A stretch of DNA of 64,000 bases from Actinomycetota bacterium (lineage in GTDB: Bacteria; Actinomycetota; Actinomycetes; S36-B12; CAIYMF01): the NCBI GenBank assembly GCA_020161245.1, contig JAIUOK010000025.1:1-64000 (forward strand), written 5' to 3'. The notes beneath the pieces are model-generated. The model was not told the origin of the DNA and searched no databases. It was given only the letters and a program-made list of their open reading frames with translations. How positions within the stretch are numbered: position 1 is the stretch's first letter; each line of letters opens with the position of its first letter. This document shows positions 1 through 8,847 of this stretch, one piece after another. Made by a program: the position numbers and the translations under genes.

Positions 1-1055
1 GGGAGCTCCGGGAGTGGCTCAGACTGCCTAAGCCGGGATAGGTCGCAGATCGAAGTCGAAACGATCAAAGCGGTGAGCTGACCCGGTGCGTGGGGCTGGT
101 GCGCCTATGTGCCGATCTCGCTCGCTGCGCGCGTTGCTCAGAGGCCAACTGTCTGACACGTCGCTGTCATCGATGGGGCCGGTCGGGACGGCGTCGCCAC
201 TGCCTCTGCCGGGTCAATCGCCGATAGCTTCGTGGTTGCGCGCCAGGCGAAGTGTCAACGATTGTGTCGCTCGGTTGGACGGGGTGATGGCCGGCGGTGT
301 CCCTTGCCAGATCCGTACCAGATGTAGCGGGCAATAGGGGGCAGGGGTTGCCGAAGGACAGCCCCAAGCCTCGATTTCGTGCTCAGCACAGGGATTCTCG
401 CGGGCTCCCTCGACCTGGAGAATGATCTTGAAAGTCGGGAGACCAGGCCCCAGCCTGAAGCGCCCCCGGCTTGATGCCGTCACCTAGTGAGTCCAGGAGG
501 ACGGCCTCCTGCCGAAGAATCCCGATCCGAAGGTGAAGCAGCACTGTCTCCAGGAGATGCTGGAGCACGTCTCGGAGTACCCGAACCCGATCGCGGCGGG
601 GAGGCGATAGCCAACCGCAACGGCGGCGGGCGCTGAGACCGTGCGCCGGCTGTATGCGCAGGCTGGCCGATTGTGGGCAGCGCCGCGGTGCCACGACCGA
701 AGAGCTGAACCTGCAGCAGTCCCAAGCTCCCCGCGACGGGCGCTGGCCGTGGTAGGTGGACATGAAGTGGCCACAAACGATGCTCACTGACGCGCAGCTC
801 TCCCAGTATGATCGGGAATGTCAGTCGAGGCTCGACCTCGAGAGTCCAAGGATTCCCAACGGATTCCGTGGTTGATGAGCAGTGGTACTGGGTGTCCAAC
901 AGGTCTCCCAGAGGTCTTGGGATCAAATCTCCCCTGCATCTGAAGATCGCTGCTGGATTCAGCGAATGTGGAACGTGATTGCGGCTCAGACTCCTCGGCC
1001 GGGATGGGTATGGGACACATTCCTTTCGCACGCGGCTGACGAGTGATCTCTCACA
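1..1055. other. gene-poor decayed DNA, no recognisable gene
   Basis: I see no convincing gene here. Open frames exist on both strands, but they are short, mutually overlapping and lack a ribosome binding site or a recognisable motif. The base composition is less extreme than in the core part of the window, and several stretches read as protein-like only if frameshifts are allowed. This fits decayed accessory DNA at the inner part of a genomic island. The left limit of the island lies outside the window. Confidence 0.5.
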
Positions 1056-1059
1056 ACCG

Positions 1060-1232
1060 ACTCGAAGAGGTCGCGCCAGGGCTAGACCTTGCTGTCCGCG
1101 CCGTAGTGGAGCGCGTGCGGGCGCGGGGCGAGTAGGCGTCGATCCAGGTGCCGACGGCATCGTCTACGGCATCGCGGGACCGCTGTTCTACCGGCGCGTT
1201 GTGAAGGGGCGCGGGTTCCCACTCGACGGCCG
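1060..1232 (+). pseudogene. relic of the C-terminal domain of a TetR-family regulator
   Basis: Read with one frameshift near 1132, this stretch gives a helix of the type LDLAVRAVVERVRARGE followed by GIVYGIAGPLFYRRVV. That is the pattern of the ligand-binding domain end in many actinobacterial TetR regulators (a helix, a Dxx stretch, then AGPLFYRRLV). The N-terminal helix-turn-helix is absent, and an in-frame stop breaks the sequence. I read it as the dead tail of a transcriptional repressor gene, with no product expected. The assignment rests on motif memory only. Confidence 0.35.
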
Positions 1233-1804
1233 GCGGACCCGCGCGTGGTGTGACGCTAGACCGGGTCGGTCAGCGGTGTCTGGCAGTCGGCGCTGCAACC
1301 GCTGGGGGTCGTCGCGGGACGATGGTCACGCGGCGGGGCCCCGCCGAGGGATGCACTCGGGCCCCGTCGCTCAAGGCACCCGCGCACGGACCCGATGCTG
1401 TGGGTGCGGCACGGAGCAGATGCCGTGGCTCTACTGCAAGGGCGCGGGCCGTCGGTCCTGGGGCTGCACCGCTCGATGGCCGCGCCGAGCGAGTGAGGGG
1501 CTGGTCGACACCTTGGGGGGCGTCGGCCAGCCCCTCCCTGCGTGCGCCGGCGGGGAGCCGGCGGTCGGGCCTCGCGGTGGCTCTTCCGCGTGCTGTCGAC
1601 GCCCGACCGCCAGGCCCCGTCCCGCCGGCCTGGTGCGGCACCCCGCCAGGAGTCCGAGGGCGCCGCGACAGGAACGCTACGCCGCAACCGCTGCCCGTGG
1701 CGGGGATCCGCCAACCTTCCCTGTTCACCACGCATGGGCGCGCCGTGTAGGCGGACACTGGTCCGACGGGGCCGCAGGAGGGGCGGGAAGGGCACGGGAT
1801 CGAC
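1233..1804. other. gene-poor stretch
   Basis: No supported gene. It is GC-rich with long open frames in all directions, which at this composition carries little information. No start with a ribosome binding site, no known motif and no strong hairpin was noticed apart from ordinary short GC palindromes. Confidence 0.4.
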
Positions 1805-2098
1805 ATGGCCAACCCCCGATGCCCGATCTGCGGCGCCCGGACCACCCTGCAGCCCGGGCCCGGCCGCGTCGGTCATGGCACCCAGCACCTGGACTGCGCC
1901 GACCGCCACGCCATGACCGCCCCGTTCGACGAGTGGCTCACCGCCTACTCCCAGCAGCTCGCCGCCGAGATCGACGCGTGGCTGCACCCCGACGACCACT
2001 GCATCGAGCACGACCACGACTGGGGACGCCTCGAGGCCTACCCCGGGTTCGTCGTCCTCGAGTGCCGCGACTGCGAAGCCTGGTCCGCCGCACCCTGA
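1805..2098 (+). CDS. small zinc-ribbon-like hypothetical protein
   Basis: A 97-residue acidic protein of unknown function. It begins MANPRCPICGA, giving a CxxC knuckle at residues 6 and 9. Near the C-terminus the motif ECRDCEAW gives a second CxxC. Several histidines lie between them (HLDCADRHA, CIEHDHDW), so zinc binding is likely. Codon use is that of a real actinobacterial gene, with G/C at nearly every third position, unlike the flanks. A GGAGGGG stretch lies about 20 bases before the ATG, which is rather far. No neighbour suggests a role. Small zinc-ribbon proteins of this sort are common cargo of actinobacterial phages and integrative elements, which suits the island setting. Confidence 0.6.
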   Translation: MANPRCPICGARTTLQPGPGRVGHGTQHLDCADRHAMTAPFDEWLTAYSQQLAAEIDAWLHPDDHCIEHDHDWGRLEAYPGFVVLECRDCEAWSAAP

Positions 2099-2330
2099 CC
2101 CGCGACCGCGGCGGCCCCGCACCCGAACCCGTTCGACTGTCGCGGATTGAACCCGCCCCAACCCGGGTACGGCTTCCAGTCCCCAGCTCTCGTTGAACAG
2201 CCCACTCCGGCGACCTCCCCATGAGGCCGGGGGGCGATGGTTCCGGACTCAGATGGTTCGGAGCCAGCACATGCCCGCCGCGACCTCGCGGCGTCACGAC
2301 GCTGCCGCGACGGGACGCCCCACGACCCAG

Positions 2331-2639
2331 ATGCGCGTCGTCCAGGACGGCCCCCGCGTGACCCTGCACCTGTCCGGGGACTGCGACCTCGTCCTCGCGC
2401 CGGCGATCGAGCCGCCGCCACGGCCATCGCCTGGCAGGGCTGCCGCGACGTCGTCGTGGACCTTCGCGGGGCCACCTTCCTCGACTGCGCCGGCGTCGGC
2501 GCCCTGGCACGCCTGCAGACCATCGTGGAGCAGCGCGGAGGGGACTTCCGGCTCTTCGAATGACCGCGCAGTGATCAAGGTCGTCCAGGCCCCGCGCCCG
2601 GTGACCAAGGTCCTGGCAGCGACCGGCATGCTGCCCTGA
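2331..2639 (+). pseudogene. frameshifted STAS-domain (anti-anti-sigma factor-like) protein
   Basis: The sequence starts as an anti-anti-sigma-type STAS domain: MRVVQDGPRVTLHLSGDCDLV, the first beta strands. After about 27 codons the homology moves to another frame (GCRDVVVDLRGATFLDCAGV), which contains the conserved D-x-(S/C) loop where such proteins are phosphorylated. A second shift near 2560 returns to the first frame (VTKVLAATGMLP) and a stop. Intact family members are about 100 residues and regulate sigma factors by partner switching. Two compensating frameshifts make a functional product unlikely, unless they are sequencing errors. Confidence 0.6.
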
Positions 2640-2656
2640 CCCGCAGAGGCGGGCCG

Positions 2657-2908
2657 TCAGTGGAAGGAGCCGGGCGAGCGCTGCTCGTGCTCGCGGGCCG
2701 CGACGAACTCCGCAGCGTCGGCGTCCAGGACCCACTCGCTGCCGCCCGGCGCCCCGGGGTTGGAGTGCCGCAGCACGACGTGAAGACCTCCGGCGTCCCA
2801 CAGCTTCTCCGCCAACCGGTCCGGGACGACCCGGTCGGGCAGCGCCATCAGCGACCGGCGCGTGACCTCGCCGAGCCCGTCCCACCAGTCCCACAGCAGC
2901 GCGCTCAC
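2657..2908 (-). CDS. hypothetical protein
   Basis: An 83-residue protein of unknown function. I chose the GTG at 2908 because GGGAGA lies eight bases upstream; a longer version from 2980 would add a proline/arginine-rich leader with no support. The sequence is rich in Trp and Leu at the start (ALLWDWWDGL) and acidic at the end (LDADAAEFVAAREHE). It has no signal peptide or membrane segment. It reads against the STAS relic, and nothing nearby indicates its job. Codon bias supports it as a real gene. Confidence 0.5.
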   Translation of the reverse strand: MSALLWDWWDGLGEVTRRSLMALPDRVVPDRLAEKLWDAGGLHVVLRHSNPGAPGGSEWVLDADAAEFVAAREHEQRSPGSFH

Positions 2909-2994
2909 GCCACCAGTCTCCCGCCACCCGACATGCGAAGGGTGGCGGCCCCGCGACGGGGGGATGCCCGGAACCGCCACCCACGCTCAGGCTA

Positions 2995-3207
2995 GGCCAG
3001 GTCGAACCGGCTCTGCACGTCCCGGTTCTCCGGCGCCGGATCGGGCGCGGGCTCGCGGAGCGGACGACTTCGGCACGCCGTCGTCTGCTCAGGGACGAGC
3101 TGCGAACAGCCTCGCCGCCGTGCACGCGGCACCGCGGCCGGGTCTGGCCCGTCACGCAAGGCGCGGCTGCCCGTGCGCGGGACCGCGGCTGAGGGAGGTG
3201 GCGGCAT
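2995..3207 (-). other. possible gene remnant, unidentified
   Basis: The minus strand is open and ends with a plausible C-terminus (PAPENRDVQSRFDLA, then TAG). The upstream part is arginine/proline-rich and looks out of frame. It could be the tail of a lost gene, but I cannot name it. A second scrap, a 22-residue Leu/Arg/Glu helix (DDPDLRAEVARLRAEL) on the minus strand at 3226-3294, abuts the IS remnant. Confidence 0.25.
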
Positions 3208-3314
3208 GTGTTGCGGCAGAGGGCCTTACGAAGCCCGAGCCGCCAGCTCCGCGCGCAGCCGCGCGACCTCGGCACGCAGATCGGGGTCGTCCATGACGAT
3301 CGCCACGGCTGCAT

Positions 3315-3645
3315 CTGGGCTGGCGCAACAGGATCCGGCTCGGCCGGGACTACTACGTCAGTGTCGACACCACCGACTACTCCGTCGACCCCACGCCATC
3401 GGCCGGTTCGTGGACGTGTCCGCCGACCTGCACCGCGTCCGGGTCCGGCTCGAGCCGCGGCTGGTCGCCGACCATCCGAGGTCCTGGGCAAGGGGCGGCG
3501 TGGTCACCGACCCGCCCACGTCACTGCCGCAGCGGGGCTGCGCGCCGCGTTCCAGGCCCCGCGCACGTCGACGGGAACGGTGCATGAGCTGGGTCGCGAT
3601 CTGGGCGACTACGACCGCGCGTTCGGGCTGGGCGAGGTCATGTGA
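3315..3645 (+). pseudogene. istA: IS21 transposase IstA, C-terminal fragment with frameshifts
   Basis: Read through two frameshifts, the segment gives RLGRDYYVSVDTTDYSVDP, then AIGRFVDVSADLHRVRVRL with RLVADHPRSWARGGVVTDP, then AHVTAAAGLRAAFQAP and LGDYDRAFGLGEVM with a stop. This is the Mu-transposase-type C-terminal beta domain and tail of IstA. The catalytic DDE core and the helix-turn-helix are missing. It cannot make an active transposase. Confidence 0.65.
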
Positions 3646-3825
3646 TGGCCGCCAAGACGACCCCAACCGACGCGGTCAAGCCAGCCGTCGCCACCGCCAT
3701 GATCGACCGGGATCGTCCACCACGCCGACGTCCTGACACTCAAAGGCGCCAGCTACCGCCTACGCGGCCGAGGCCTCGACAGCCTCCCCAGCACCCGCAT
3801 CAGCAGCGAGGACAACCCGACCTAG
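3645..3825 (+). pseudogene. istB: IS21 helper ATPase IstB, internally deleted
   Basis: The ATG overlaps the istA stop. The first codons (MAAKTTPTDAVKPA) are a normal IstB N-terminus. After about 20 codons the sequence jumps, out of frame, to the normal IstB C-terminus (IVHHADVLTLKGASYRL... then TAG at 3825). Roughly 200 internal codons are missing, including the Walker A and B motifs of this DnaC-like AAA+ protein. This is a deletion, not simple decay, since both ends are well preserved. Confidence 0.65.
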
Positions 3826-3888
3826 ACTGCCCGCACCTGTTCACTTTTCGACCGTCGATAGTGATCAGTCTTCGCCGGTAGCCGACAG

Positions 3889-4149
3889 GACGCTGGGTTC
3901 GATGTGAGGGCCCGAACCGTCCTCAGCGCGCCAGGCGATGATGGCTGAGCCGTACTGAGGACGCTAAGGCAGGTCCCAGTCTCGTGACCGCAGAACTGGA
4001 CCGCCGCAGCCCGAACGCGGTCGATGATCGTCGTGGGGGGACCCGAGGTCGCGAGTTGCCCGATATCGGTGGTGGGGAGGGCGGACACCGCTCCGGCGGT
4101 CGGGAGCAATCATCGCGATGGGCGCCCCGGGGGAGCGGGGTCGGAGCCC
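3889..4149. other. gene-free stretch right of the IS21 remnant
   Basis: No recognisable gene. The minus strand is open in part, but no motif or start signal was found. It leads into the first copy of a repeat that ends in a tRNA-Thr-like fragment. Confidence 0.4.
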
Positions 4150-4318
4150 AACAGAACTCGTCCCCGTCTCGTCCCCGACCAGCCACAACCACTCGACACA
4201 CAACGCGCCGTTCGTGCTCGAAGTGTCGGGTTTTCAGCACCACCTCCTCAGCGTGCGGCGCGCCCGAGACGCTCCCGTAATGCGTAGGTCATCGGTTCGA
4301 TTCCGATAGGCGGCTCCA
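4150..4318 (+). repeat. direct repeat copy A ending in a tRNA-Thr 3' fragment (putative att site)
   Basis: The copy starts with a paired CTCGTCCCC motif and ends with a tRNA 3' part at about 4272-4318. The tRNA part has an anticodon arm with loop CCCGTAA, variable loop AGGTC, T arm ATCGG-TTCGATT-CCGAT, acceptor strand AGGCGGC, T, and CCA. From memory this equals the 3' half of actinobacterial tRNA-Thr(CGT). The 5' half (GCCGCCT, D arm) is absent upstream, so it is not a gene. Such fragments are left by integrases that use tRNA genes as attachment sites. A diverged direct copy lies at 8848-8992. Confidence 0.6.
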
Positions 4319-4823
4319 TCTTCGAGTCTCTGACCAGCGGCGATGCCGCACCGAGACCGGTAGCGATTCTCATCGAGTGGCCGTCTCGTCCCCATGTCGT
4401 CCCCGATGGCCTGGGGGATGAGCGACGCATAGCGCGCACGACGGCGCTGCTCGACTGGCTGACCTGCGGCGATGCGCAACGGTGGTGTCTTCCGCGGGAA
4501 CCGTGTCTCGGGTGTGCTGCGTAGGTCAGCCGTGCGGACCGTAGCGTGGCGAACGGCCACTCTGGAGCGGTGCATCAGCGAGACGATCGGCGTCTTTGCG
4601 GGAACTCGCGGCGCGCCCATGCACTACCTCCGTGCGCCGGTGACGGACACAGGGGAGATGAAGTCCAACTGGGGTCTCTTTGACGTCGACCGAGCCGCGT
4701 GCGCGGGGTTCGTTGGAGGCTTCGGCACCGCGACCGTGCTCAGCGCGGGCCTACGGCTGAGGCTTTCGACGCGCGGCGGGGACGTTCACCGACGCTGGTT
4801 TGCCCTCTCTCACCCCCGCAGAA
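4319..4823. other. gene-free stretch between att-like repeat and helicase gene
   Basis: About 500 bases with no supported gene. A further partial CTCGTCCCC/TCGTCCCC motif pair sits near 4385-4405. Short minus-strand open frames ending in the tRNA fragment are the usual artefact produced by antisense reading of a tRNA 3' end. It may contain the worn-out tail of an integrase gene, but I could not identify integrase residues. Confidence 0.35.
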
Positions 4824-7250
4824 TCAGTCGACACCGAGCGGACGCCCGCGCTCGGTGCCACGAGGTCTGGTGTCGTGCGCGTTGGTCGGCGTCAACGACC
4901 TGGGGTCCGCGAATCCCAGGCTGGTGTAGCCGGGCGCCCGTTTGGCCAGGGAGGAAGCGAGGACGGGGACGTCCTGGTCGACGTAGTCGTGCACCTCCGC
5001 GCTCTCCTTGCCGGGCCATGGGCGCAGCACTCGACCGACGTACTGGACGAGGCGGCCGGAGAACGAGATAGGCGCGGCGAGGAACAGGGTGTCCAGGGCG
5101 GGGCAGTCGAAGCCTTCGCCGATGTAGGGACCGGTGGCGACGACGAGGAGGGGGCCCGCTGCTGTGTCCGCTTCGAGGCGGAGGTTGGCTGCTGCTCTGG
5201 CTTTGGCTCCCAGCCCTCCGACGAGGACCACCGGGTCCTTGCCTCGGTCGGAGAGTGCCTCGGCGAGCCTCTCGACGTGCGACTTCCACTGGGTCAGGAC
5301 GAGGCAATGACGGCCCCGGCCGTGTGCGGAGACAACGTCCTCGAGCACCTGCTGCAATCGTGGCCCGTCGTCGACCAGCCCCCGGTAGACAGCGGAGATG
5401 CCTCCCGGCTGGTACGGGTCCCGCTCGCCCCGGTAGCGGTAGCCGGTGCGGTGAACGATCAGACGGCGCTCGATCATGGGCCCCGCTTCTGCCACGGGCA
5501 GTTGTCCGGAGGGCGTCACGTCCGACGCGATCGTGTGGCGCACTGGGCCGAGCTGGAAGCCGATCAGGTCATCGAGCCGGTCCCGACGGTACGGCGTCGC
5601 CGTCAGGCCTAGCCAACGCAGGGCCGGCACCTGGCGCACGACGTCCTCGAATGCGGCTGCGGGGATGTGATGGCATTCGTCGACGACCACGAGCCCGTAC
5701 CCCGATGTCAGGTCTGCGATGTCGTCGCGTCGCGCCAGAGTCTGGAGCGTGGCGACGTCGACCAGGCCGCCCCGCTTGGTCCGCCCGCCTCCCAGCTGGC
5801 CCGCCTTGATCCCGAGGAGTGCTTGTATCTGACCTCTCCACTGATCGGCCAATGCCTTGCGGTCGACGAGGACAAGCGTGCGTCGGTCCACCTTCGCGAT
5901 CGCCGCACATGCGATGACTGTCTTGCCGGCGCCGGGAGGTGCTACCAGCACCCCCATGTCGTGGCCGGTCACTGCGGCGAGCGCTTGGGTCTGCTCGGGC
6001 CGGAGGGTTCCGGAGAAGCCGAGGCCGAGCGGCTCACCGTCGACCCGTCGGTCGGTCAGCTCGACTCGCGACCCCTGCTCGTCGATCAGCTTCGTCACGA
6101 GAGGGAGGAGGCCGCGAGGCATGACGAGGCTGCCGTCCGGCGTCTCGTCGTAGCTGCGCAGGTACCGTGGTGTGTCCCAGGTGGAGCGGCGGAGTCGCTG
6201 GCGTTCGTCGAACTCCGGATTGCGCAGCGAGGCCGCGTGGCGGAGGGCCGATGCCATAGACGGCGTCAGGTCGGCTGCTGCGACAGTGATCGTGGCGCCC
6301 ATGTTGATACGGACCGAGGCCGGTGCCGGCACCTGGATCCGGGAGGCGCTCGACCGGAGGGGGCCGCGGACCTCCGCGCCGACGGCTGGCTCGCCGAGAC
6401 GCCCCAGAACGCGTGTGAGTTCGCGAGGAGTCATCCGGTCCAAGGTCGACAGGTAGGCCCATTGATCGTCGTAGGGCTCCATAGTCGCGAGGTCGAGGAA
6501 CACCGTCGTGCCGCTCCGGCGGCGCTGGCCCTGCAGCGGCGCTGCGATCAGGTTGCCGAACCCGCCCTGCGGCAGGATGTCCTGCGCGGGGAACAGCCGA
6601 TCGTAGGAGCCCAGGCTCATGCGGCCGCGGATTCCCATGGCTTCACGCAGCAGCCCGATACCCAGCTGTCGAGCCGATCGAGCGGGAACGGCCGCGGTGA
6701 AGAAGGTCCACACATGCGCGCCCAGCCCCGAGCGCGACACCTCGAGCGATGCTGGGACACGGTGTGCGCGGGCGGCCTTGAGGAACGCCAAAGCGTCGAG
6801 CATCGCTTCGTCGCGGTCGAAGTCCACCGCCACCCAGTGGCAGCTCTCGTCGCGGAGGAGCGGGTAGAGGCCCAGGTGGATCTCGCCGGCGAGGTGAGCC
6901 GTTACGACCTCGGGCGAGAGCGGGAGGTACTCAGCGGATCGCTGTTTCATCCCCCGACGCCAGCCGCCGGCGACGGCAGGCATCCAGCCCGACTTCCCGG
7001 TGCGCACGTTCTCCCACCGGACGGCGTAGACATCCTCGCGCGCGGCGAACAGGTCCGCGAAGAACGCGACCTTGGTCCCGGGCTCGGAGGCGATGGAGAT
7101 GGGCCCGGTGGCGCTGCCGAGACCACCGACCTGCGCGGGCCCCGGAGGACCGGACTCGCGCGGTGACAGCCGGAGGAGCGCCTCGAGCCGCCCCTTCTCG
7201 GCGCGCAGCCGAGCCACCTCGGCTCGCAGCGCCGCTACCTCCCGGTCCAC
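4824..7250 (-). CDS. TOTE-type archaeo-eukaryotic primase fused to a superfamily 2 helicase
   Basis: An 808-residue multidomain protein. Residues 1-27 form a short leucine/arginine coiled coil. Residues about 60-270 match an archaeo-eukaryotic primase (AEP) domain of the TOTE conflict-system type: catalytic VDFD at 142-145, SRSGLGAHVW at 172-181 and NLIAAPLQ at 233-240. Residues about 410-760 are an SF2 helicase: Walker A PPGAGKT (438-444), DECHH box (524-528), TATP (550-553) and motif VI QYVGRVLRP (736-744). Primase plus helicase suggests nucleic acid synthesis and unwinding in a defence or mobile-element conflict setting; its target is unknown. Start is a GTG at 7250 with no strong ribosome binding site. 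It diverges from an AAA/DUF4143 gene across a 149-bp control region. All key motifs are intact, unlike the decayed neighbours. Confidence 0.85.
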   Translation of the reverse strand: MDREVAALRAEVARLRAEKGRLEALLRLSPRESGPPGPAQVGGLGSATGPISIASEPGTKVAFFADLFAAREDVYAVRWENVRTGKSGWMPAVAGGWRRGMKQRSAEYLPLSPEVVTAHLAGEIHLGLYPLLRDESCHWVAVDFDRDEAMLDALAFLKAARAHRVPASLEVSRSGLGAHVWTFFTAAVPARSARQLGIGLLREAMGIRGRMSLGSYDRLFPAQDILPQGGFGNLIAAPLQGQRRRSGTTVFLDLATMEPYDDQWAYLSTLDRMTPRELTRVLGRLGEPAVGAEVRGPLRSSASRIQVPAPASVRINMGATITVAAADLTPSMASALRHAASLRNPEFDERQRLRRSTWDTPRYLRSYDETPDGSLVMPRGLLPLVTKLIDEQGSRVELTDRRVDGEPLGLGFSGTLRPEQTQALAAVTGHDMGVLVAPPGAGKTVIACAAIAKVDRRTLVLVDRKALADQWRGQIQALLGIKAGQLGGGRTKRGGLVDVATLQTLARRDDIADLTSGYGLVVVDECHHIPAAAFEDVVRQVPALRWLGLTATPYRRDRLDDLIGFQLGPVRHTIASDVTPSGQLPVAEAGPMIERRLIVHRTGYRYRGERDPYQPGGISAVYRGLVDDGPRLQQVLEDVVSAHGRGRHCLVLTQWKSHVERLAEALSDRGKDPVVLVGGLGAKARAAANLRLEADTAAGPLLVVATGPYIGEGFDCPALDTLFLAAPISFSGRLVQYVGRVLRPWPGKESAEVHDYVDQDVPVLASSLAKRAPGYTSLGFADPRSLTPTNAHDTRPRGTERGRPLGVD

Positions 7251-7310
7251 CCGGTGGACGCTATACGGCGGACGTCGTCATGACCGGTTCGGACGCTTGA
7301 TTCGCAGGCC

Positions 7311-7379
7311 GGTACAAAGTGCCGACTCTAAATGGTACATAATGCTGGGGATAACTGGTACGTTCTGTGGATGCAGTTG
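7311..7379. promoter_or_regulatory. three 23-bp direct repeats in a divergent promoter region
   Basis: GGTAC recurs at 7311, 7334 and 7357, exactly 23 bp apart. The first two units agree at about 16 of 23 positions (GGTACA..A.TGC.G....TAA.T); the third keeps the GGTAC head. A -10-like TACATAAT lies in the second unit at 7336. The block sits just upstream of the ATPase gene (start 7400) and between it and the divergent helicase gene. Spacing close to two helical turns suggests a cooperative regulator bound on one DNA face, or iteron-like binding. The cognate protein is unknown. Confidence 0.5.
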
Positions 7380-7399
7380 CGTGCGGCGGAAGCCCCTTG

Positions 7400-8650
7400 A
7401 TGCCCTACCTACCCCGAGTGGCTGATGGTGAACTAGAAGCCCTCCTTGCTACGTCGGGTGCGGTGCTCGTGGAAGGGCCGAAGTTCTGCGGGAAGACCGA
7501 GACGGCCCGGAGGGCAGCCGCTTCTGAGGTACTGCTCGACGTGGACCGACCGGCGCGCGATGCCGTGCTGGTCGCGCCGGACCTGGTGCTCGGGAAGCAG
7601 GCGCCGCTCCTCCTCGACGAATGGCAGATCGTCCCTGAGCTGTGGGACCTTGTGCGACGGGAAGTCGACGCCCGGCGGGCCCCCGGGCAGTTCATCCTGA
7701 CCGGGTCTGCGACACCGACCGACGATGCGCGTCGGCACTCCGGTGCGGGCCGGTTCTCCGCCATGCGGATGCGCCCCATGTGTCTTGCCGAATCCCGCCG
7801 CAGCGATGCGACCGTCTCGCTCCGCGCGCTGCTCGATGGTGAGACCCAGGCCGCGAAGGACCCGGGGCTCGCCGTCACCGAGCTCGCAGAGGTCCTCACC
7901 CGCGGCGGCTGGCCCGCGCTCCTCGATCTGCCCCTGCCGGCCGTCACTCGATCCCTGCGCGACTACCTCGCACAAGCAACCCACGTGGACGTCCTCACAC
8001 TTGCCGGCCGCAGGAGGGACCCCGCCAAGATCGACGCACTCGTCCGCTCCCTGGCCCGCAACACGGCGACTGAGGTGAGCGTGACGACGTTGGCAGCCGA
8101 CGCGGCGGTGGGTGCGTCGTCCCTTGATCGCAGCACCGTCACCGACTACCTCACTGCCCTCGAGCGGCTCATGATCCTCGACCAGCAGCCTGCCTGGGCG
8201 CCCTCGATGCGTTCGCGAGCCCAGCTTCGAACCTCCCCCAAACGTCATCTGGTCGACCCGTCGCTCGCGGTGGCGGCCATGCGCGGAACGCCGGCGAAGC
8301 TGCTCGGCGATCTGGCCACCATGGGCACGCTCTTCGAGTCGCTCGTCGTCCGGGATCTGAGAGTGCTGGCCGCCCCCCTGGACGGCTCCGTGTATCACTA
8401 CCGGGACAACAAGGGCCTTGAGGTCGACGCGATCGTGCAGTGCGATGACGGGCGATGGGGTGCCTTCGAGGTGAAGCTGGGAGCGTCGCGTGTCGACGAC
8501 GCCGCGGCCACGCTTCGCGCCTTCGCGTCCAAGGTGGACACAAGTACGACGGGGGCACCAGGGGTCCTGGCCGTCGTCACTGGCGAAGGCTTGGCCTACC
8601 GACGCAGTGACGGCGTGCACGTCGTTCCCATCGGGACGCTCGGTCCCTAG
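7400..8650 (+). CDS. AAA ATPase with DUF4143 / PD-(D/E)XK-like C-terminal domain
   Basis: A 416-residue member of the AAA_14/DUF4143 family. The P-loop GPKFCGKT lies at residues 26-33, Walker B LLLDEWQ near 70, and a sensor-like ILTGSA follows. The C-terminal part has GLEVDAIV and FEVKLG, the D...ExK arrangement of a PD-(D/E)XK nuclease-like fold. Members are widespread, of unsettled function, and often lie in accessory or defence regions. I chose the ATG at 7400, giving the family's usual MPYLPR start; an upstream ATG at 7367 would add 11 untypical residues. It diverges from the primase-helicase gene and probably shares its control region. The pair forms the only intact cargo between the two att-like repeats. 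Confidence 0.8.
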   Translation: MPYLPRVADGELEALLATSGAVLVEGPKFCGKTETARRAAASEVLLDVDRPARDAVLVAPDLVLGKQAPLLLDEWQIVPELWDLVRREVDARRAPGQFILTGSATPTDDARRHSGAGRFSAMRMRPMCLAESRRSDATVSLRALLDGETQAAKDPGLAVTELAEVLTRGGWPALLDLPLPAVTRSLRDYLAQATHVDVLTLAGRRRDPAKIDALVRSLARNTATEVSVTTLAADAAVGASSLDRSTVTDYLTALERLMILDQQPAWAPSMRSRAQLRTSPKRHLVDPSLAVAAMRGTPAKLLGDLATMGTLFESLVVRDLRVLAAPLDGSVYHYRDNKGLEVDAIVQCDDGRWGAFEVKLGASRVDDAAATLRAFASKVDTSTTGAPGVLAVVTGEGLAYRRSDGVHVVPIGTLGP

Positions 8651-8847
8651 CCTTGAGGGTCTGCCTGCTCGCAGGTGGCTCACGCGTCGCGCGAGACGGC
8701 ATGGTCTCAACGCGTCCAAGGTCACCGCATACACCGTGCACAGCGGGTCGACGTAGATCGGGTCCCCGGCTCCTTGGCGATGTCGGCACACAGCACGTCC
8801 CGGTCGTCGCGGTAGTCCGGCGGCCTCAGGGGGCTATCACCGGCGGA

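Larger units (their letters stand above)
3315..3888 (+). mobile_element. remnant of an IS21-family insertion sequence
   Basis: This segment carries the 3' part of istA, a gutted istB and what looks like the right terminus. The istA and istB relics overlap as TGATG, as in intact IS21 elements. After the istB stop the sequence TGATCAGTCTTCGCCGGT and a closing ...GCCGACA at 3888 resemble the TGT...ACA type ends of actinobacterial IS21 members. The left end and most of istA are gone, so the element cannot move. Confidence 0.6.

Noticed and set aside
4234..4620. Minus-strand frames reading MEPPIGIEPM / YRNRTDD near the tRNA fragment
   Set aside because: This peptide is the well-known artefact of reading a tRNA 3' end antisense; no gene.
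4150..4700. Phage integrase gene next to the att-like repeat
   Set aside because: Looked for the tyrosine-recombinase R...HxxR...Y set on both strands and did not find it; only frame-broken scraps.
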